A stretch of 64,000 nucleotides of DNA from Campylobacter sp. LR291e (lineage in GTDB: Bacteria > Campylobacterota > Campylobacteria > Campylobacterales > Campylobacteraceae). Under the pieces are notes generated by a model. It saw only the letters and a program-made list of their open reading frames with translations. It was not told where the DNA came from and did not search any database. Shown in pieces: positions 35,695 to 44,667 of this stretch (within the stretch, counting starts at the first letter, position 1; each line of letters opens with the position of its first letter). The DNA lies in assembly GCF_008633915.1 (NCBI RefSeq), contig NZ_VJNV01000015.1:124001-188000 (forward strand), given 5' to 3'. Made by a program: the position numbers and the translations under genes.

Positions 35695-36807
35695 ATGCAC
35701 CTAGCTAAACGCAAAAAACATTTTTTTTTCTTAGGTTTTAGTTTATGGAAAAGAAATTTTATAAAGCCTTTTTTTAGGGAAAAAAATGCTAAATTTATCT
35801 TTTTAAATTCTGTTGAAAGACTTGATAAATTCAATATTTATATAGATGATGAGTTTTTTTTATGGGGTAATAAAATCAGCAAAGAAAGCTTAATAAAAAA
35901 GCTAAAAATTCGTATTAAAGATGAGATTTTGCCTAAAATTTCTTTTGTAGAAGACGGCTTTATTCGCTCTGTTTCGCTTGGTTCTGATTTAACCTGTCCT
36001 CTTTCTTTGATAGTGGATGATTTAGGTGCCTATGTTAATCCACATGAAGAAAGCAAACTTGAACATATTTTAAATTTTTATGATTTTGATGAAAATTTGC
36101 TTAATAGAGCAAAAAAGCTCATTGAGTGGTTAAAGCAGCATAAATTTTCAAAATATAATGGCTTAAAACATGAAAGTTTAAGTATAAAAGCAAGACCTAA
36201 TCAAAAAATAATCTTAATTCCAGCCCAGGTTGAAGATGATTTATCTATGATACTTGGGGGCTTTAATCTTAGCAGTGAAAATTTTATAAAGCAGGTTAGA
36301 GAAGAAAATAAGGATGCTTATATTATCTTTAAAATTCACCCGGACGTTTTAAGTGGTAATAGAAAGGGTTTGAAAGATGAAAAGATTATTTTAGCCTATT
36401 GTGATGAAATTTTAAAAAATGTTAGTATTGATAGCGCTATTAATATAAGTGATGAAATTCATACTATTACTTCAACGGCTGGTTTTGATGCCTTATTAAG
36501 GGATAAAAAAGTAGTAGTTTATGGACTTCCCTTTTATGCAAATTGGGGTTTAAGTGAGGATAAGAGATGGTGTGAGAGAAGAAAAAGAAAATTAAGTCTT
36601 GAAGAACTAGTGGCAGGGGCTTTGATTTTATATCCAAGGTATATTAATGCAAAAACTAAAACTTTATGTGAAATTGAAGTTGCTTTGGATATAATATTAA
36701 AAATGCAAGAGGATTATTTTTTTAAAAGCTGGGTTAATATGCGTACAAATTTACGCAATCACTCACTTAGAAAGCTTAGGCGAATTTTTGAAAAGATAGT
36801 AAATTGA
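35695..36807 (+). CDS. kpsC: KpsC-like capsule Kdo transferase, single-domain (half length)
   Basis: Beta-Kdo transferases KpsC and KpsS build the poly-Kdo linker between capsule and lipid. This 370-residue protein matches one KpsC catalytic module: FSLWKRNFIKPFF near the N-terminus, 'FVEDGFIRSVSLGSDLTCPLSL' spread over about 86-107, 'LIPAQVEDD', 'FKIHPDVLSGNRKG', 'ITSTAGFDALLRDKKVVVYGLPFYANWG', and 'ELVAGALILYPRYI'. Typical KpsC proteins are near 670-690 residues with two such modules in tandem; here only one exists. No second module is found in the window. A T9 run (35721-35729) lies in codons 9-12. kpsS follows after 12 bp. Confidence 0.85.
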   Translation: MHLAKRKKHFFFLGFSLWKRNFIKPFFREKNAKFIFLNSVERLDKFNIYIDDEFFLWGNKISKESLIKKLKIRIKDEILPKISFVEDGFIRSVSLGSDLTCPLSLIVDDLGAYVNPHEESKLEHILNFYDFDENLLNRAKKLIEWLKQHKFSKYNGLKHESLSIKARPNQKIILIPAQVEDDLSMILGGFNLSSENFIKQVREENKDAYIIFKIHPDVLSGNRKGLKDEKIILAYCDEILKNVSIDSAINISDEIHTITSTAGFDALLRDKKVVVYGLPFYANWGLSEDKRWCERRKRKLSLEELVAGALILYPRYINAKTKTLCEIEVALDIILKMQEDYFFKSWVNMRTNLRNHSLRKLRRIFEKIVN

Positions 36808-36819
36808 TGGGGTATTTTT

Positions 36820-38007
36820 TTGAATTTAAAAGAAAAATTAAAGGATGAATTTAAAGATAAAAATGTTATCTTACTTCAAGGACCTATAGGGACCTTTTTT
36901 GCAAGACTTGCAAGATATATGAAAAAAAATAATACTAAGATAAGTAAGATTAACTTTAATGGAGGGGATTTTTTCTTTTATCCTTGTGGGCAAATTTATA
37001 GGGGTAAAAAAGAAAATTTATACGATTTTTATCTTAACTTTTTTGCTAAAAAACAAGCAGATGCTATTATTATGTATAATGATTGTCGCGTGGTACACAG
37101 CGAGGCAATAAGGGTAGCAAAAGAGTTAAACATAGCCGTTTGGATTTTTGAAGAAGGTTATTTAAGACCTTATTGTATAAGCTTTGAAAGTGATGGGGTT
37201 AATGCAAATTCTACTATTCCTAGAAATCAAGATTTTTATTTATCCTTAAATTTTAATAATGTTTTTTACGAGGTAAGAGACCTGCCTGGAGGCTTTAAAT
37301 TTATGGCATTTTATGCCTTTTTGTATTGGTTATTTAGCTTTTTACTAGCCCCATTTTTTAATAACAAACTTCATCACAGAAGCCTAAACCCCCTTGAAAT
37401 GTTTATTTGGCTTAAATCTTTGTTTTTAAAAAATAAATATAAATTTAGTGAAAAAAAGCTTAATCAAAGACTTTACGCCCTTAAAAAGAAGTATTTTTTA
37501 GCTATTTTACAAGTACATAACGACACTCAAATTTTCTTTCATTATAAAAAAAGTATAGAAATGTTTATAGAAGAAACCATACTTTCTTTTGCAAATCATG
37601 CAAGGGCAAAATCTTATCTAGTTTTTAAGCATCATCCTATGGACAGAGGTTATAAAAATTACTCAAAACTCATAAACGAACTTAGTGAAAAATATCATGT
37701 AGAAGGGCGAATTTTATATGTACATGATAGCTATTTACCTACCTTAATAAAAAATGCCCTTGGTTGCATTACTATAAATTCAACCGTTGGACTAACTGCT
37801 ATCTTAGAAGGCTGTCCTACTAAGGTAGTTGGAGAGGCCCTTTATAAATTTGACGGTCTAGCCTATCCTAAAAAACTTCAATACTTTTGGAAAGATGCAC
37901 ATTCTTATAAACCTTCTCACAAACTTACTTCAAATTTTAAAAAATACCTACTTCAAACAAATCAAGCAAATGGCAATTTTTATAAAAATTCCTTTTTGAT
38001 TAAATAA
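36820..38007 (+). CDS. kpsS: KpsS capsule Kdo transferase
   Basis: A 395-residue protein with the KpsS pattern: VILLQGPIGTFFARL near the start, 'NFNGGDFFFYP', 'WIFEEGYLRPYCIS', 'HHPMDRGYKNY', and 'INSTVGLTAILEGCPTKV'. It begins the poly-Kdo linker on phosphatidylglycerol. The start is given as TTG at 36820. An ATG at 36807 overlaps the kpsC stop, but it is out of frame by one base across a T7 run (36815-36821). With T6 it would read in frame. The KpsS-then-P450 order is shared with C. jejuni. Confidence 0.9.
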   Translation: MNLKEKLKDEFKDKNVILLQGPIGTFFARLARYMKKNNTKISKINFNGGDFFFYPCGQIYRGKKENLYDFYLNFFAKKQADAIIMYNDCRVVHSEAIRVAKELNIAVWIFEEGYLRPYCISFESDGVNANSTIPRNQDFYLSLNFNNVFYEVRDLPGGFKFMAFYAFLYWLFSFLLAPFFNNKLHHRSLNPLEMFIWLKSLFLKNKYKFSEKKLNQRLYALKKKYFLAILQVHNDTQIFFHYKKSIEMFIEETILSFANHARAKSYLVFKHHPMDRGYKNYSKLINELSEKYHVEGRILYVHDSYLPTLIKNALGCITINSTVGLTAILEGCPTKVVGEALYKFDGLAYPKKLQYFWKDAHSYKPSHKLTSNFKKYLLQTNQANGNFYKNSFLIK

Positions 38008-38078
38008 GATATTTTTTCCCTTTTGTAATATTAACTTTTTTAATTTAGAATTAACGTCATTATTAAAAAGGAAAAATT

Positions 38079-39212
38079 GTGCTTGTAAGAGATGTTTTTT
38101 ATATACCAGGATATGACCCAAAGGGACAAAGATATTATTACTCCTTACTTAAAAATGGCTTTAATGCTTATGCTAAAAATTTCAATATAAAGGCTGACTT
38201 ATCAAAGCTTAATATGAATGAAAAAATCCATTTTTGCGAATTTAATGGAGAAAATTTTAAAACAAAATATTCTTTTTTATTGTGGAATGATATAGTTAAA
38301 AAATACTGGAATAATAATTTTAAAAGTGCTTTAATTGACGTTTTTATCTTTTTTAGAATTTATTTTATCACGGGGCTTTTTTTAAAATTTGGCAAACACT
38401 CACCTTATCAATTAATAACAGGCTTTTATCCTCCTATTTTTATGATTTTATCTTTATTTTTAATATGTTTTTGTGGAGTTTTTACTTTTTTTATTTTAAA
38501 AATTTATATCCATTTTTCACTAGCACTAATAAGTGCTCTAACCATAGTTTTTTTAATGTATAAGTTAACAAGTTACCTTGGAAAAAAATTAGCAGTTTAC
38601 TGGCTACTTAGATTAATTGTTTTTTGTGCCCTGTGGCAGGATAGAAAAAAAGGTGCTTTAGATGAGATAATCAAGGCTTTTTCACAGACCTTGTTTAATG
38701 CCTTAAATAAACACAAAGATGATGAAAATTATGAGCTTATTTTAATAGCCCATAGCGTTGGGACCATTTGCTGTATAGAGGTTTTATACAAACTTTTAAA
38801 GCTTTGCAAAGTAGCAAATTTAAATACTGATAAGCTTAAAATTATTACACTTGGAGAATGTATACCCTTACTTTCTTATCAACAAAAAGCAAAAAATTTC
38901 AAAGAAAAGTTAGAATTTATTTTTGCCTTTAATTTAAAATGGTATGATTATACTTCCATAATTGATGGTGCCTGTTTCCCAAGCATTGATTTTGTTGGTA
39001 CAAGCGATGTTAAGACAGAATTTAAGCCAAAATTTCTTTCAGCAAGATTTCATACCCTTTATGAAAAAGATGAATATGCAAAGATAAAAAAAGATAAATA
39101 TAAGGCACATTTTTTATATCTTTATGATATAAAAATTAAAAGTGGCAGTTATGATTTTTTTGATTTTATCTTAGGTGAAAACTTGTTAGAAAGAAAAATT
39201 ATAAAGGAGTAG
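38079..39212 (+). CDS. Membrane protein with alpha/beta-hydrolase-like motif (Cj1412c-like)
   Basis: A 377-residue protein starting with GTG at 38079 behind AAAAAGG. An N-terminal FYIPGYDP stretch resembles the first strand and oxyanion loop of alpha/beta hydrolases. Two or three membrane helices occupy about 120-175. A nucleophile-elbow-like 'LIAHSVGTICC' lies at about 228-238, and 'DGACFPSIDFVG' follows. It may be a membrane-linked esterase, but a catalytic triad is not certain. It lies between kpsS and P450, the same place as in C. jejuni, and ends 4 bp before the P450 gene. Link to capsule lipid or to the P450 substrate is inference. Confidence 0.65.
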   Translation: MLVRDVFYIPGYDPKGQRYYYSLLKNGFNAYAKNFNIKADLSKLNMNEKIHFCEFNGENFKTKYSFLLWNDIVKKYWNNNFKSALIDVFIFFRIYFITGLFLKFGKHSPYQLITGFYPPIFMILSLFLICFCGVFTFFILKIYIHFSLALISALTIVFLMYKLTSYLGKKLAVYWLLRLIVFCALWQDRKKGALDEIIKAFSQTLFNALNKHKDDENYELILIAHSVGTICCIEVLYKLLKLCKVANLNTDKLKIITLGECIPLLSYQQKAKNFKEKLEFIFAFNLKWYDYTSIIDGACFPSIDFVGTSDVKTEFKPKFLSARFHTLYEKDEYAKIKKDKYKAHFLYLYDIKIKSGSYDFFDFILGENLLERKIIKE

Positions 39213-39216
39213 GAAA

Positions 39217-40584
39217 ATGAGCAAGTGTCCATTTTATCCAAAGCCTTACGCAAACAAGGCTTCAACCATGCTTACTTTTTTGTTAAAACGTCGTTCTTGG
39301 CTTGATGGGCTTTATGAAAAAAGTTATAAAATGCAATCAGGTTATGTTAAAATGCCAAATTTTAATCTTTACGTAGTAAATGATACAAGAGAGGTTAAAC
39401 GTATAATGATTGATGAGGTAAAAATTTTTCCAAAGAGTGAATTTTTACATAAACTTTTAAGTCCCTTACTTGGTGAGAGTATTTTTACTACAAATGGCGA
39501 GGTATGGAGAAGACAAAGGGAGCTTTTAAGACCTTCTTTTGAAATGACTAGGATTAGTAAGGTTTTTAATCTAATGTCAGAAGCTGTTAAAGATTTAATG
39601 CAAAGATTTGATAAATACGAAGATAAATCTATAATAGAAGTAGATGAAATGATGACCTTTGTAACTGCTGATGTGATTTTTAGGACTATTATGTCGGCAA
39701 AGCTTGATGAGGAAAAGGGCAAAGAAATTCTTGATGCCTTTGTGATTTTTCAAGAACAAAGTGTTCATTCTGCAATGCGTAGAATGTTTCATTTTCCAAG
39801 GTGGCTTTCTCATATACTTGGTGATTCTAAGAGATTAAAGGCTGGTGAGATTATAAGAAAGAATTTAAAAGAGATTATAAGACCTCGCTATGAAAGTGTA
39901 AATTTAAACGAGCCACCAAAAAATGAAGATATACTAGAATCTTTACTTCGCGTAGTTGATGCAAATACTAATGAAAGATTTTCTTTTGAAGAAATTTTAG
40001 ACCAAGTTGCTATGCTATTTTTAGCAGGGCATGAAACTACTGCTAGTTCGTTAACTTGGACCTTGTATTGTTTAAGTATGTTTGAAAATGAACAAGAAAA
40101 GGCTTATGAAGAGGTTATGAGAGCAACAGGTGGAAAAAATGTTGAGATTACTCATTTGCCACAAATGCACCATTTAACAAATGTCTTTAAAGAGGCTTTA
40201 AGATTGTATCCACCAGTTGGCTTTTTTGCAAGGGAGGCTAAGGTTGATACTAAGATTAGAGATAAAGAAATAGCAAAGGGTTCAGGTGTTGTTGTAGCCC
40301 CTTGGTTAATTCATAGACATGAAATGTTTTGGAAAGACCCTCATGAGTTTAAACCTAGTCGTTTTGATGAAGAATATAAAAAAGATGCGTACTTGCCTTT
40401 TGGTAAGGGTGAAAGGGTGTGTATAGGCTACGGTTTTGCCATGCAAGAAGCTATTTTAATACTTTCAAATATTTTAAAGGTATATAAATTAGAACTTCAA
40501 GATGGCTTTACACCAGATGTGGTAGGTAGATTAACTGTGCGTTCGGCAAATGGAATGAATATTAAATTTACAAAAAGAAGATAA
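39217..40584 (+). CDS. Cytochrome P450
   Basis: A 455-residue P450 monooxygenase with all core motifs. The I-helix oxygen-binding sequence is AGHETTAS (about residues 270-277), the K-helix ExxR is EALR in 'FKEALRLYPP', and the heme-thiolate loop is FGKGERVCIGYGF with axial Cys near 396. There is no N-terminal membrane anchor, as for soluble bacterial P450s. It starts 4 bp after the hydrolase-like gene and ends overlapping the next ATG by one base (TAATG). Campylobacter P450 (Cj1411c type) has no certain substrate; fatty-acid or capsule-lipid oxidation are possibilities. No dedicated ferredoxin is adjacent. Confidence 0.95.
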   Translation: MSKCPFYPKPYANKASTMLTFLLKRRSWLDGLYEKSYKMQSGYVKMPNFNLYVVNDTREVKRIMIDEVKIFPKSEFLHKLLSPLLGESIFTTNGEVWRRQRELLRPSFEMTRISKVFNLMSEAVKDLMQRFDKYEDKSIIEVDEMMTFVTADVIFRTIMSAKLDEEKGKEILDAFVIFQEQSVHSAMRRMFHFPRWLSHILGDSKRLKAGEIIRKNLKEIIRPRYESVNLNEPPKNEDILESLLRVVDANTNERFSFEEILDQVAMLFLAGHETTASSLTWTLYCLSMFENEQEKAYEEVMRATGGKNVEITHLPQMHHLTNVFKEALRLYPPVGFFAREAKVDTKIRDKEIAKGSGVVVAPWLIHRHEMFWKDPHEFKPSRFDEEYKKDAYLPFGKGERVCIGYGFAMQEAILILSNILKVYKLELQDGFTPDVVGRLTVRSANGMNIKFTKRR

Positions 40585-41015
40585 TGATAAGAAAAAGGGT
40601 ACGCATTAGGGCTAGACTTCGTTCAACCTTGCAAAATAAAGAAAGTATAAAGCTAAGTTTGCTTGAGAAACTAGCAGGTACCCTTTTGCTTTGTTCTATA
40701 GTACCCTTAGCAATTTTAGGCTATTTGCTTATAGTTATAGTTGGCACCTTTTTTAATACAAAACGTGCAAGACAAGGAGTTAGAGCACTTGACCACTTCG
40801 TAAACGCTAGTTTATTTAATGGCTATGCCTGGGAAAGTGTTTCATCTCATGCTTGGCGAGAAAGAAAAAATAAAAGATGGGCAAGATTTGTTATAAAAAT
40901 TACTGATTTTTTTCAAAAAGACCATTGTAAAAGGGCAAATAAAAGAGAACAGCCCGTAGTTGACTTTGTACTTTCTAGAAAACTTGATAGACAAACTATT
41001 TATAAAAAGCCTTAG
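40584..41015 (+). CDS. Small basic membrane protein (Cj1410c-like)
   Basis: A 143-residue protein with a strongly basic start (MIRKRVRIRARLR), one long hydrophobic segment (about 30-52, LAGTLLLCSIVPLAILGYLLIVIV in parts), and a basic C-terminal half. No enzyme motif is visible. Translation is coupled to the P450 by TAATG, so it may tether or accompany it at the membrane. The same neighbour is found next to P450 in C. jejuni. Function unknown. Confidence 0.65.
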   Translation: MIRKRVRIRARLRSTLQNKESIKLSLLEKLAGTLLLCSIVPLAILGYLLIVIVGTFFNTKRARQGVRALDHFVNASLFNGYAWESVSSHAWRERKNKRWARFVIKITDFFQKDHCKRANKREQPVVDFVLSRKLDRQTIYKKP

Positions 41016-41030
41016 TAAAGGAAAATTTTA

Positions 41031-42134
41031 ATGGATAATTATGAATTTAGCGAACTTTTAAAGGATTTAAAAAATAAACTTAGCAATATAGCCTTGATTA
41101 TAAAGCCTGATTTGTTAAAAGAAAGATTAAGTGAGATTGAAAATTTAGAAAATGAACCCTCATTTTGGCAAGATATTAAAAGGGCTGGAATTTTAGGCAA
41201 GGAAAAGACTAAAATTTCAAATTTATTAAGTGCTTATGAAAAGGCGTTCAATGCCTTAAATGATACAGATGAGCTTTTTGAAATGGCAAATAATGAAGAA
41301 GATATTGAAACTTTAAATTCTTTATTTGAAGAAGCCCCACTTTTAAAAGAACATATTACAAATTTAGAACTTACCATGCTTTTAAGCGATGAAATGGATA
41401 GTAAGAATGCTATTGTTTCTATACACCCTGGTGCTGGTGGGACAGAGAGTAATGATTGGGCTAGTATGCTTTATAGAATGTATTTAAGATTTTGTGAAAG
41501 GCAGGGTTTTAAGGTAGAGACCTTGGACTTTCAAGAAGGAGATGAGGCCGGGCTAAAGGATGTTAGCTTTTTAGTTAAGGGTGCTAATGCCTATGGTTAT
41601 TTAAAGGCTGAAAATGGAATTCACCGCCTTGTTAGGACAAGTCCCTTTGATAGTGCAGGGCGTCGCCATACTAGCTTTGCAAGTGTTGAGGTGAGCCCTG
41701 AGATTGATGATGATATAATTATTGAGATTAATGAAAATGAGGTAAGAGAGGATTATTATAGGGCAAGTGGGGCAGGTGGTCAGCACATAAATAAAACAGA
41801 ATCAGCCGTTCGCCTCACTCATATTCCAACTGGCATAGTGGTACAATGTCAAAATGATAGAAGTCAGCATAAAAATAAGGCAACAGCCTATAAAATGCTA
41901 CAATCTCGCCTTTATGAGTTAGAAAGACTAAAACAAGTAGCACAAAAGCAAGATATAGAAAAAAGTGAGATAGGCTGGGGTCATCAAATTCGCTCATATG
42001 TGCTTTTTCCTTATCAGCAAGTAAAGGATTTGCGTTCAAATGAGACCTTTAGTAATACCGATGCTATTTTGGATGGGGATATTAAAAAGATAATTGAAGG
42101 GGTTTTGATTAGCCAAAAGGCTAAAAAAGATTAA
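41031..42134 (+). CDS. prfB: Peptide chain release factor 2
   Basis: Releases peptides at UGA and UAA. The 367 residues contain the RF2 anticodon-like SPF tripeptide in '[13 protein letters not shown]' (about 200-212) and the catalytic GGQ in '[14 protein letters not shown]' (about 247-260). The frame is continuous from ATG 41031; the programmed UGA frameshift found near codon 25 of many prfB genes is absent. AAGG precedes the start. It is 15 bp after the small membrane protein gene. Confidence 0.96.
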   Translation: MDNYEFSELLKDLKNKLSNIALIIKPDLLKERLSEIENLENEPSFWQDIKRAGILGKEKTKISNLLSAYEKAFNALNDTDELFEMANNEEDIETLNSLFEEAPLLKEHITNLELTMLLSDEMDSKNAIVSIHPGAGGTESNDWASMLYRMYLRFCERQGFKVETLDFQEGDEAGLKDVSFLVKGANAYGYLKAENGIHRLVRTSPFDSAGRRHTSFASVEVSPEIDDDIIIEINENEVREDYYRASGAGGQHINKTESAVRLTHIPTGIVVQCQNDRSQHKNKATAYKMLQSRLYELERLKQVAQKQDIEKSEIGWGHQIRSYVLFPYQQVKDLRSNETFSNTDAILDGDIKKIIEGVLISQKAKKD

Positions 42135-42152
42135 AAAATTAAAAATCTTTGT

Positions 42153-42158
42153 TATAAT
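42153..42158 (+). promoter_or_regulatory. Putative extended -10 box for R-M locus 4
   Basis: TTTGTTATAATT with TATAAT at 42153-42158, 31 bp before the EcoRI-like endonuclease ATG; AAAGGG (42175-42180) is the likely RBS. Confidence 0.5.
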
Positions 42159-42188
42159 TTTGCTTTAAAATCACAAAGGGTTTTTTAA

Positions 42189-42916
42189 ATGCCAAGACAC
42201 AATTTAAGAATTAACACAAATCAACACAAGGCTAAGAATTTAAGGTCAAAAGAAGATGATTTGAATATCAAAGAAGCTATTACTAAAACAAAACTTTATT
42301 TAGAAGAAAGATTTAAAAATGGGGGGGGGTTGCCAACTTTAACGAGGGTGGCTATTATTTTGAAATAGCAGATAAGCTTGATATTTCTTTTATGATAGAA
42401 ACAATTAAAAATTCACAAATTAGAGTACAATTTGATACAAATTTTTCACAACATTCTATTAAGCCAGATGGTGGAATTTTATTTTTACGCAAACAAGATG
42501 ATGAAAATTTTAAAAAAGTTTTATTAATCACCGAGGCAAAGAGACAAGGAACAAATGATGAAAGACAAAAAGAGGGCAAAAAGAAACAAGCAACGGGCAA
42601 TGCCATAGAAAGACTTGGGAAAAATTTAACAGGCATAAAGGCTATGTTAAATCACGAAAAAATAACACCTTTTGTATGTTTTGGCTGGGGGTGTGATTTT
42701 GGTCCTAATGTTAAGAGTGTTCTTACAAAACTTAATGTTTTAAATGAATTTTATTTTCTCAATAAAACCTATATTTTTAAGGCTGATGGAAATAGTAATT
42801 TTAACTATTTTTCCCCTGTGAGTATGTATTTTAGAGAGAAAAAATGGGAAGTTGATGAGATGTTTGACATAATGAAAGAAATTGCTGAAACTTCTTTGAG
42901 ATATTACATTTTTTAG
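42189..42916 (+). CDS. EcoRI-family restriction endonuclease, phase-variable, OFF by frameshift
   Basis: ATG at 42189 starts MPRHNLRINTNQHK and runs to a G9 tract at 42321-42329, after which that frame stops at 42366. The frame entered if the tract were G10 or G7 reads VANFNEGGYYFEIADK and continues to 42916. This second part matches EcoRI: SIKPDGGILF (catalytic Asp), LLITEAKRQG (catalytic Glu and Lys), 'ATGNAIERLGKNL', and 'MFDIMKEIAETSLRY' at the end. The expected full protein is about 242 residues, near EcoRI's 277. Everything except the tract length is intact, so this is a switchable gene and not a decayed one. The D12 methyltransferase follows 8 bp later and does not depend on the tract. 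Confidence 0.9.
42321..42329 (+). repeat. G9 homopolymer tract, phase-variation switch
   Basis: Nine uninterrupted G in a genome where G runs are rare, inside the 5' part of the EcoRI-like endonuclease gene. With nine G the start frame ends after 59 codons; with ten or seven the whole endonuclease is open. G/C tracts of this length are the standard contingency switch of Campylobacter. Confidence 0.95.
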
Positions 42917-42924
42917 GTTTTAAT

Positions 42925-44037
42925 ATGATAAATAATGAAAATAATGAAAATAATGAAAATCCAGCTTTTTTAAAAGAACAAATCATAACTTATCTAGGTA
43001 ATAAAAGGGCATTGCTTGGTTTTTTAAAACAAGGCTTTGATTTTGCTAGACAAGAACTTAAAAAGGACAAATTTAGCTTTTGTGATGCCTTTAGTGGAAG
43101 TGGTATAGTTTCTCGTTTTGCTAAGGCTTATTCAAGTTTCATAGTTGCAAATGACTTAGAAGATTATTCTAAGCTTATAAATTCTTGCTATCTTAGTAAT
43201 AAAAATGACTTAAATATAAAAGATTTAGAAACAATGCATCAAAGCTTATGTGAGAATTTAGAACTTAAAAAAGGCTTTATTAGTACACTTTACGCACCTA
43301 AAAATGATGAATATATTCAAAAAAATGAAAGGGTTTTTTATACTCAAAGAAACGCTCTTTATTTAGATTCTATGCGTAGTAAAATAGAAAAAGAAATTCC
43401 AAAGGAATTTCAGCATTTTTTTATAGCTCCTTTGATTTATTCTGCTAGTGTGCATTCTAATACAGGTGGCGTTTTTAAAGGCTTTTATAAGGATAAATTT
43501 GGGGTTGGTAAATTTGGGGGGCAGGCTTGCAATGCCCTAAGTAGAATTAAGGGTGAAATTTTTCTTAAAATGCCTATTTTTTCAAATTTTTCTTGTGATT
43601 TTGAAGTATATAAAAAAGAGGTGCAAGACTTAGCAAAAGAACTTGATAAAATCGAAGTAGCTTACCTTGACCCACCTTACAATCAACACCCCTATGGGTC
43701 AAATTATTTTATGTTAAATTTAATAGCAAACTATCAAAAACCAAAAGAAATTTCAAGGGTTTCAGGCATTGTACAAGGCTGGAATAAAAGTGCTTTTAAT
43801 AGTCCAAAATTTGCACAAGATGCACTTTTTGAATTAATATTAAATTTAAAGGCAAAGATTATTTTACTTTCTTATAATTGCGAGGGCTTTGTAAAAAAAG
43901 AAAATTTTTTAAAAAAGCTTAAAAGTTTAGGAAAATGCGAGTGCATAGAAAAGCCGTACAACACCTTTAGGGCAAGTAGAAATTTAAAAAATCGCCCCAT
44001 TCATATACAAGAACAACTCTATATGCTAGTCAAATAA
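42925..44037 (+). CDS. D12-class adenine DNA methyltransferase of R-M locus 4
   Basis: A 370-residue N6-adenine methyltransferase. After a short tract of NNE repeats (three in-frame 9-bp units near 42931), it reads 'IITYLGNKRALLGFL', SAM motif FCDAFSGSGIVSRF (about 51-64), a long target-recognition region, catalytic LDPPYNQHPYGSN (about 249-261), and 'ILLSYNCEGFV'. The usual partner of EcoRI-like nucleases is a different methyltransferase class, so this pairing is unusual. It remains expressed when the endonuclease is OFF, so DNA stays protected. The 3' end overlaps the converging gene by 12 bp. Confidence 0.88.
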   Translation: MINNENNENNENPAFLKEQIITYLGNKRALLGFLKQGFDFARQELKKDKFSFCDAFSGSGIVSRFAKAYSSFIVANDLEDYSKLINSCYLSNKNDLNIKDLETMHQSLCENLELKKGFISTLYAPKNDEYIQKNERVFYTQRNALYLDSMRSKIEKEIPKEFQHFFIAPLIYSASVHSNTGGVFKGFYKDKFGVGKFGGQACNALSRIKGEIFLKMPIFSNFSCDFEVYKKEVQDLAKELDKIEVAYLDPPYNQHPYGSNYFMLNLIANYQKPKEISRVSGIVQGWNKSAFNSPKFAQDALFELILNLKAKIILLSYNCEGFVKKENFLKKLKSLGKCECIEKPYNTFRASRNLKNRPIHIQEQLYMLVK

Positions 44038-44667
44038 ACCCTGTTTTATAAGGCTTAATCTTTCTTGCAATCTTATCAAATTTACTTTTATAGGCTCTTT
44101 TAAATTTATAAAAAAAGGATTTTGCATACTAGCTATCAAATAATTACCCTTAAAACCAAAGATAGCATTCATATCAAATTCCTTTTTATTAAGCTTTTGA
44201 TATATACTTTCTTCGTTTTTAAATTCCTTTTTGGCTAACTTACTTTGTATTAAAACTCCACAAAAAAATCTTTTTTTATCATCCTTAAATTTTATATCAC
44301 AAAGGCTAAAATTTTCAAAGATTAAGGGCTTTAAAGAGTTAAATTCATTTAATTTTTCACTTAAATTTAAGCTTTCAAAGTCCTTTAACAAAATGGCTTT
44401 TTTGTTTATTTTTGCATTATTTTGTCTTAAAAATAGGCTTAAAACTTCTTCTTCAAGGTTATTTAGAGAATTTTTTAATTTTTTACTTGTAATTCGGTAA
44501 AAAAACACACATATAAAAACGCCTAAAATTAAAGCTATAATTAAATCTTTTATGAAAATAAAGGCTAAAAACATTACTAATAAGCCCTCTATTACGCTTA
44601 AAAATTTTAAAATTCCTAAACGTTTTAATATAAAAATTCTAGCCCGTTCTAGTTCATCTATTTTCAA
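44026..44667 (-). CDS. Membrane protein of unknown function next to typA (Cj0038c-like position)
   Basis: A 213-residue protein with two hydrophobic segments near the N-terminus (about 18-38 and 40-58). A Lys/Asn/Leu-rich cytoplasmic domain follows. Its start overlaps the typA stop by 4 bp, so translation is coupled. The domain has alternating beta-like stretches, such as '[13 protein letters not shown]' and '[12 protein letters not shown]', recalling DUF3137-type proteins; this is a loose resemblance. No catalytic motif is seen. Confidence 0.6.
   Translation of the reverse strand: MKIDELERARIFILKRLGILKFLSVIEGLLVMFLAFIFIKDLIIALILGVFICVFFYRITSKKLKNSLNNLEEEVLSLFLRQNNAKINKKAILLKDFESLNLSEKLNEFNSLKPLIFENFSLCDIKFKDDKKRFFCGVLIQSKLAKKEFKNEESIYQKLNKKEFDMNAIFGFKGNYLIASMQNPFFINLKEPIKVNLIRLQERLSLIKQGLFD

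Noticed and set aside
41031-41110. Programmed +1 frameshift in prfB
   Set aside because: The reading frame is uninterrupted from the ATG, with no in-frame TGA or slippery CTT-TGA site.
42392-42916. A stand-alone 174-residue gene starting inside the EcoRI-like nuclease
   Set aside because: It lacks an RBS and starts mid-domain; the EcoRI-like sequence extends upstream to the G9 tract in the same frame.
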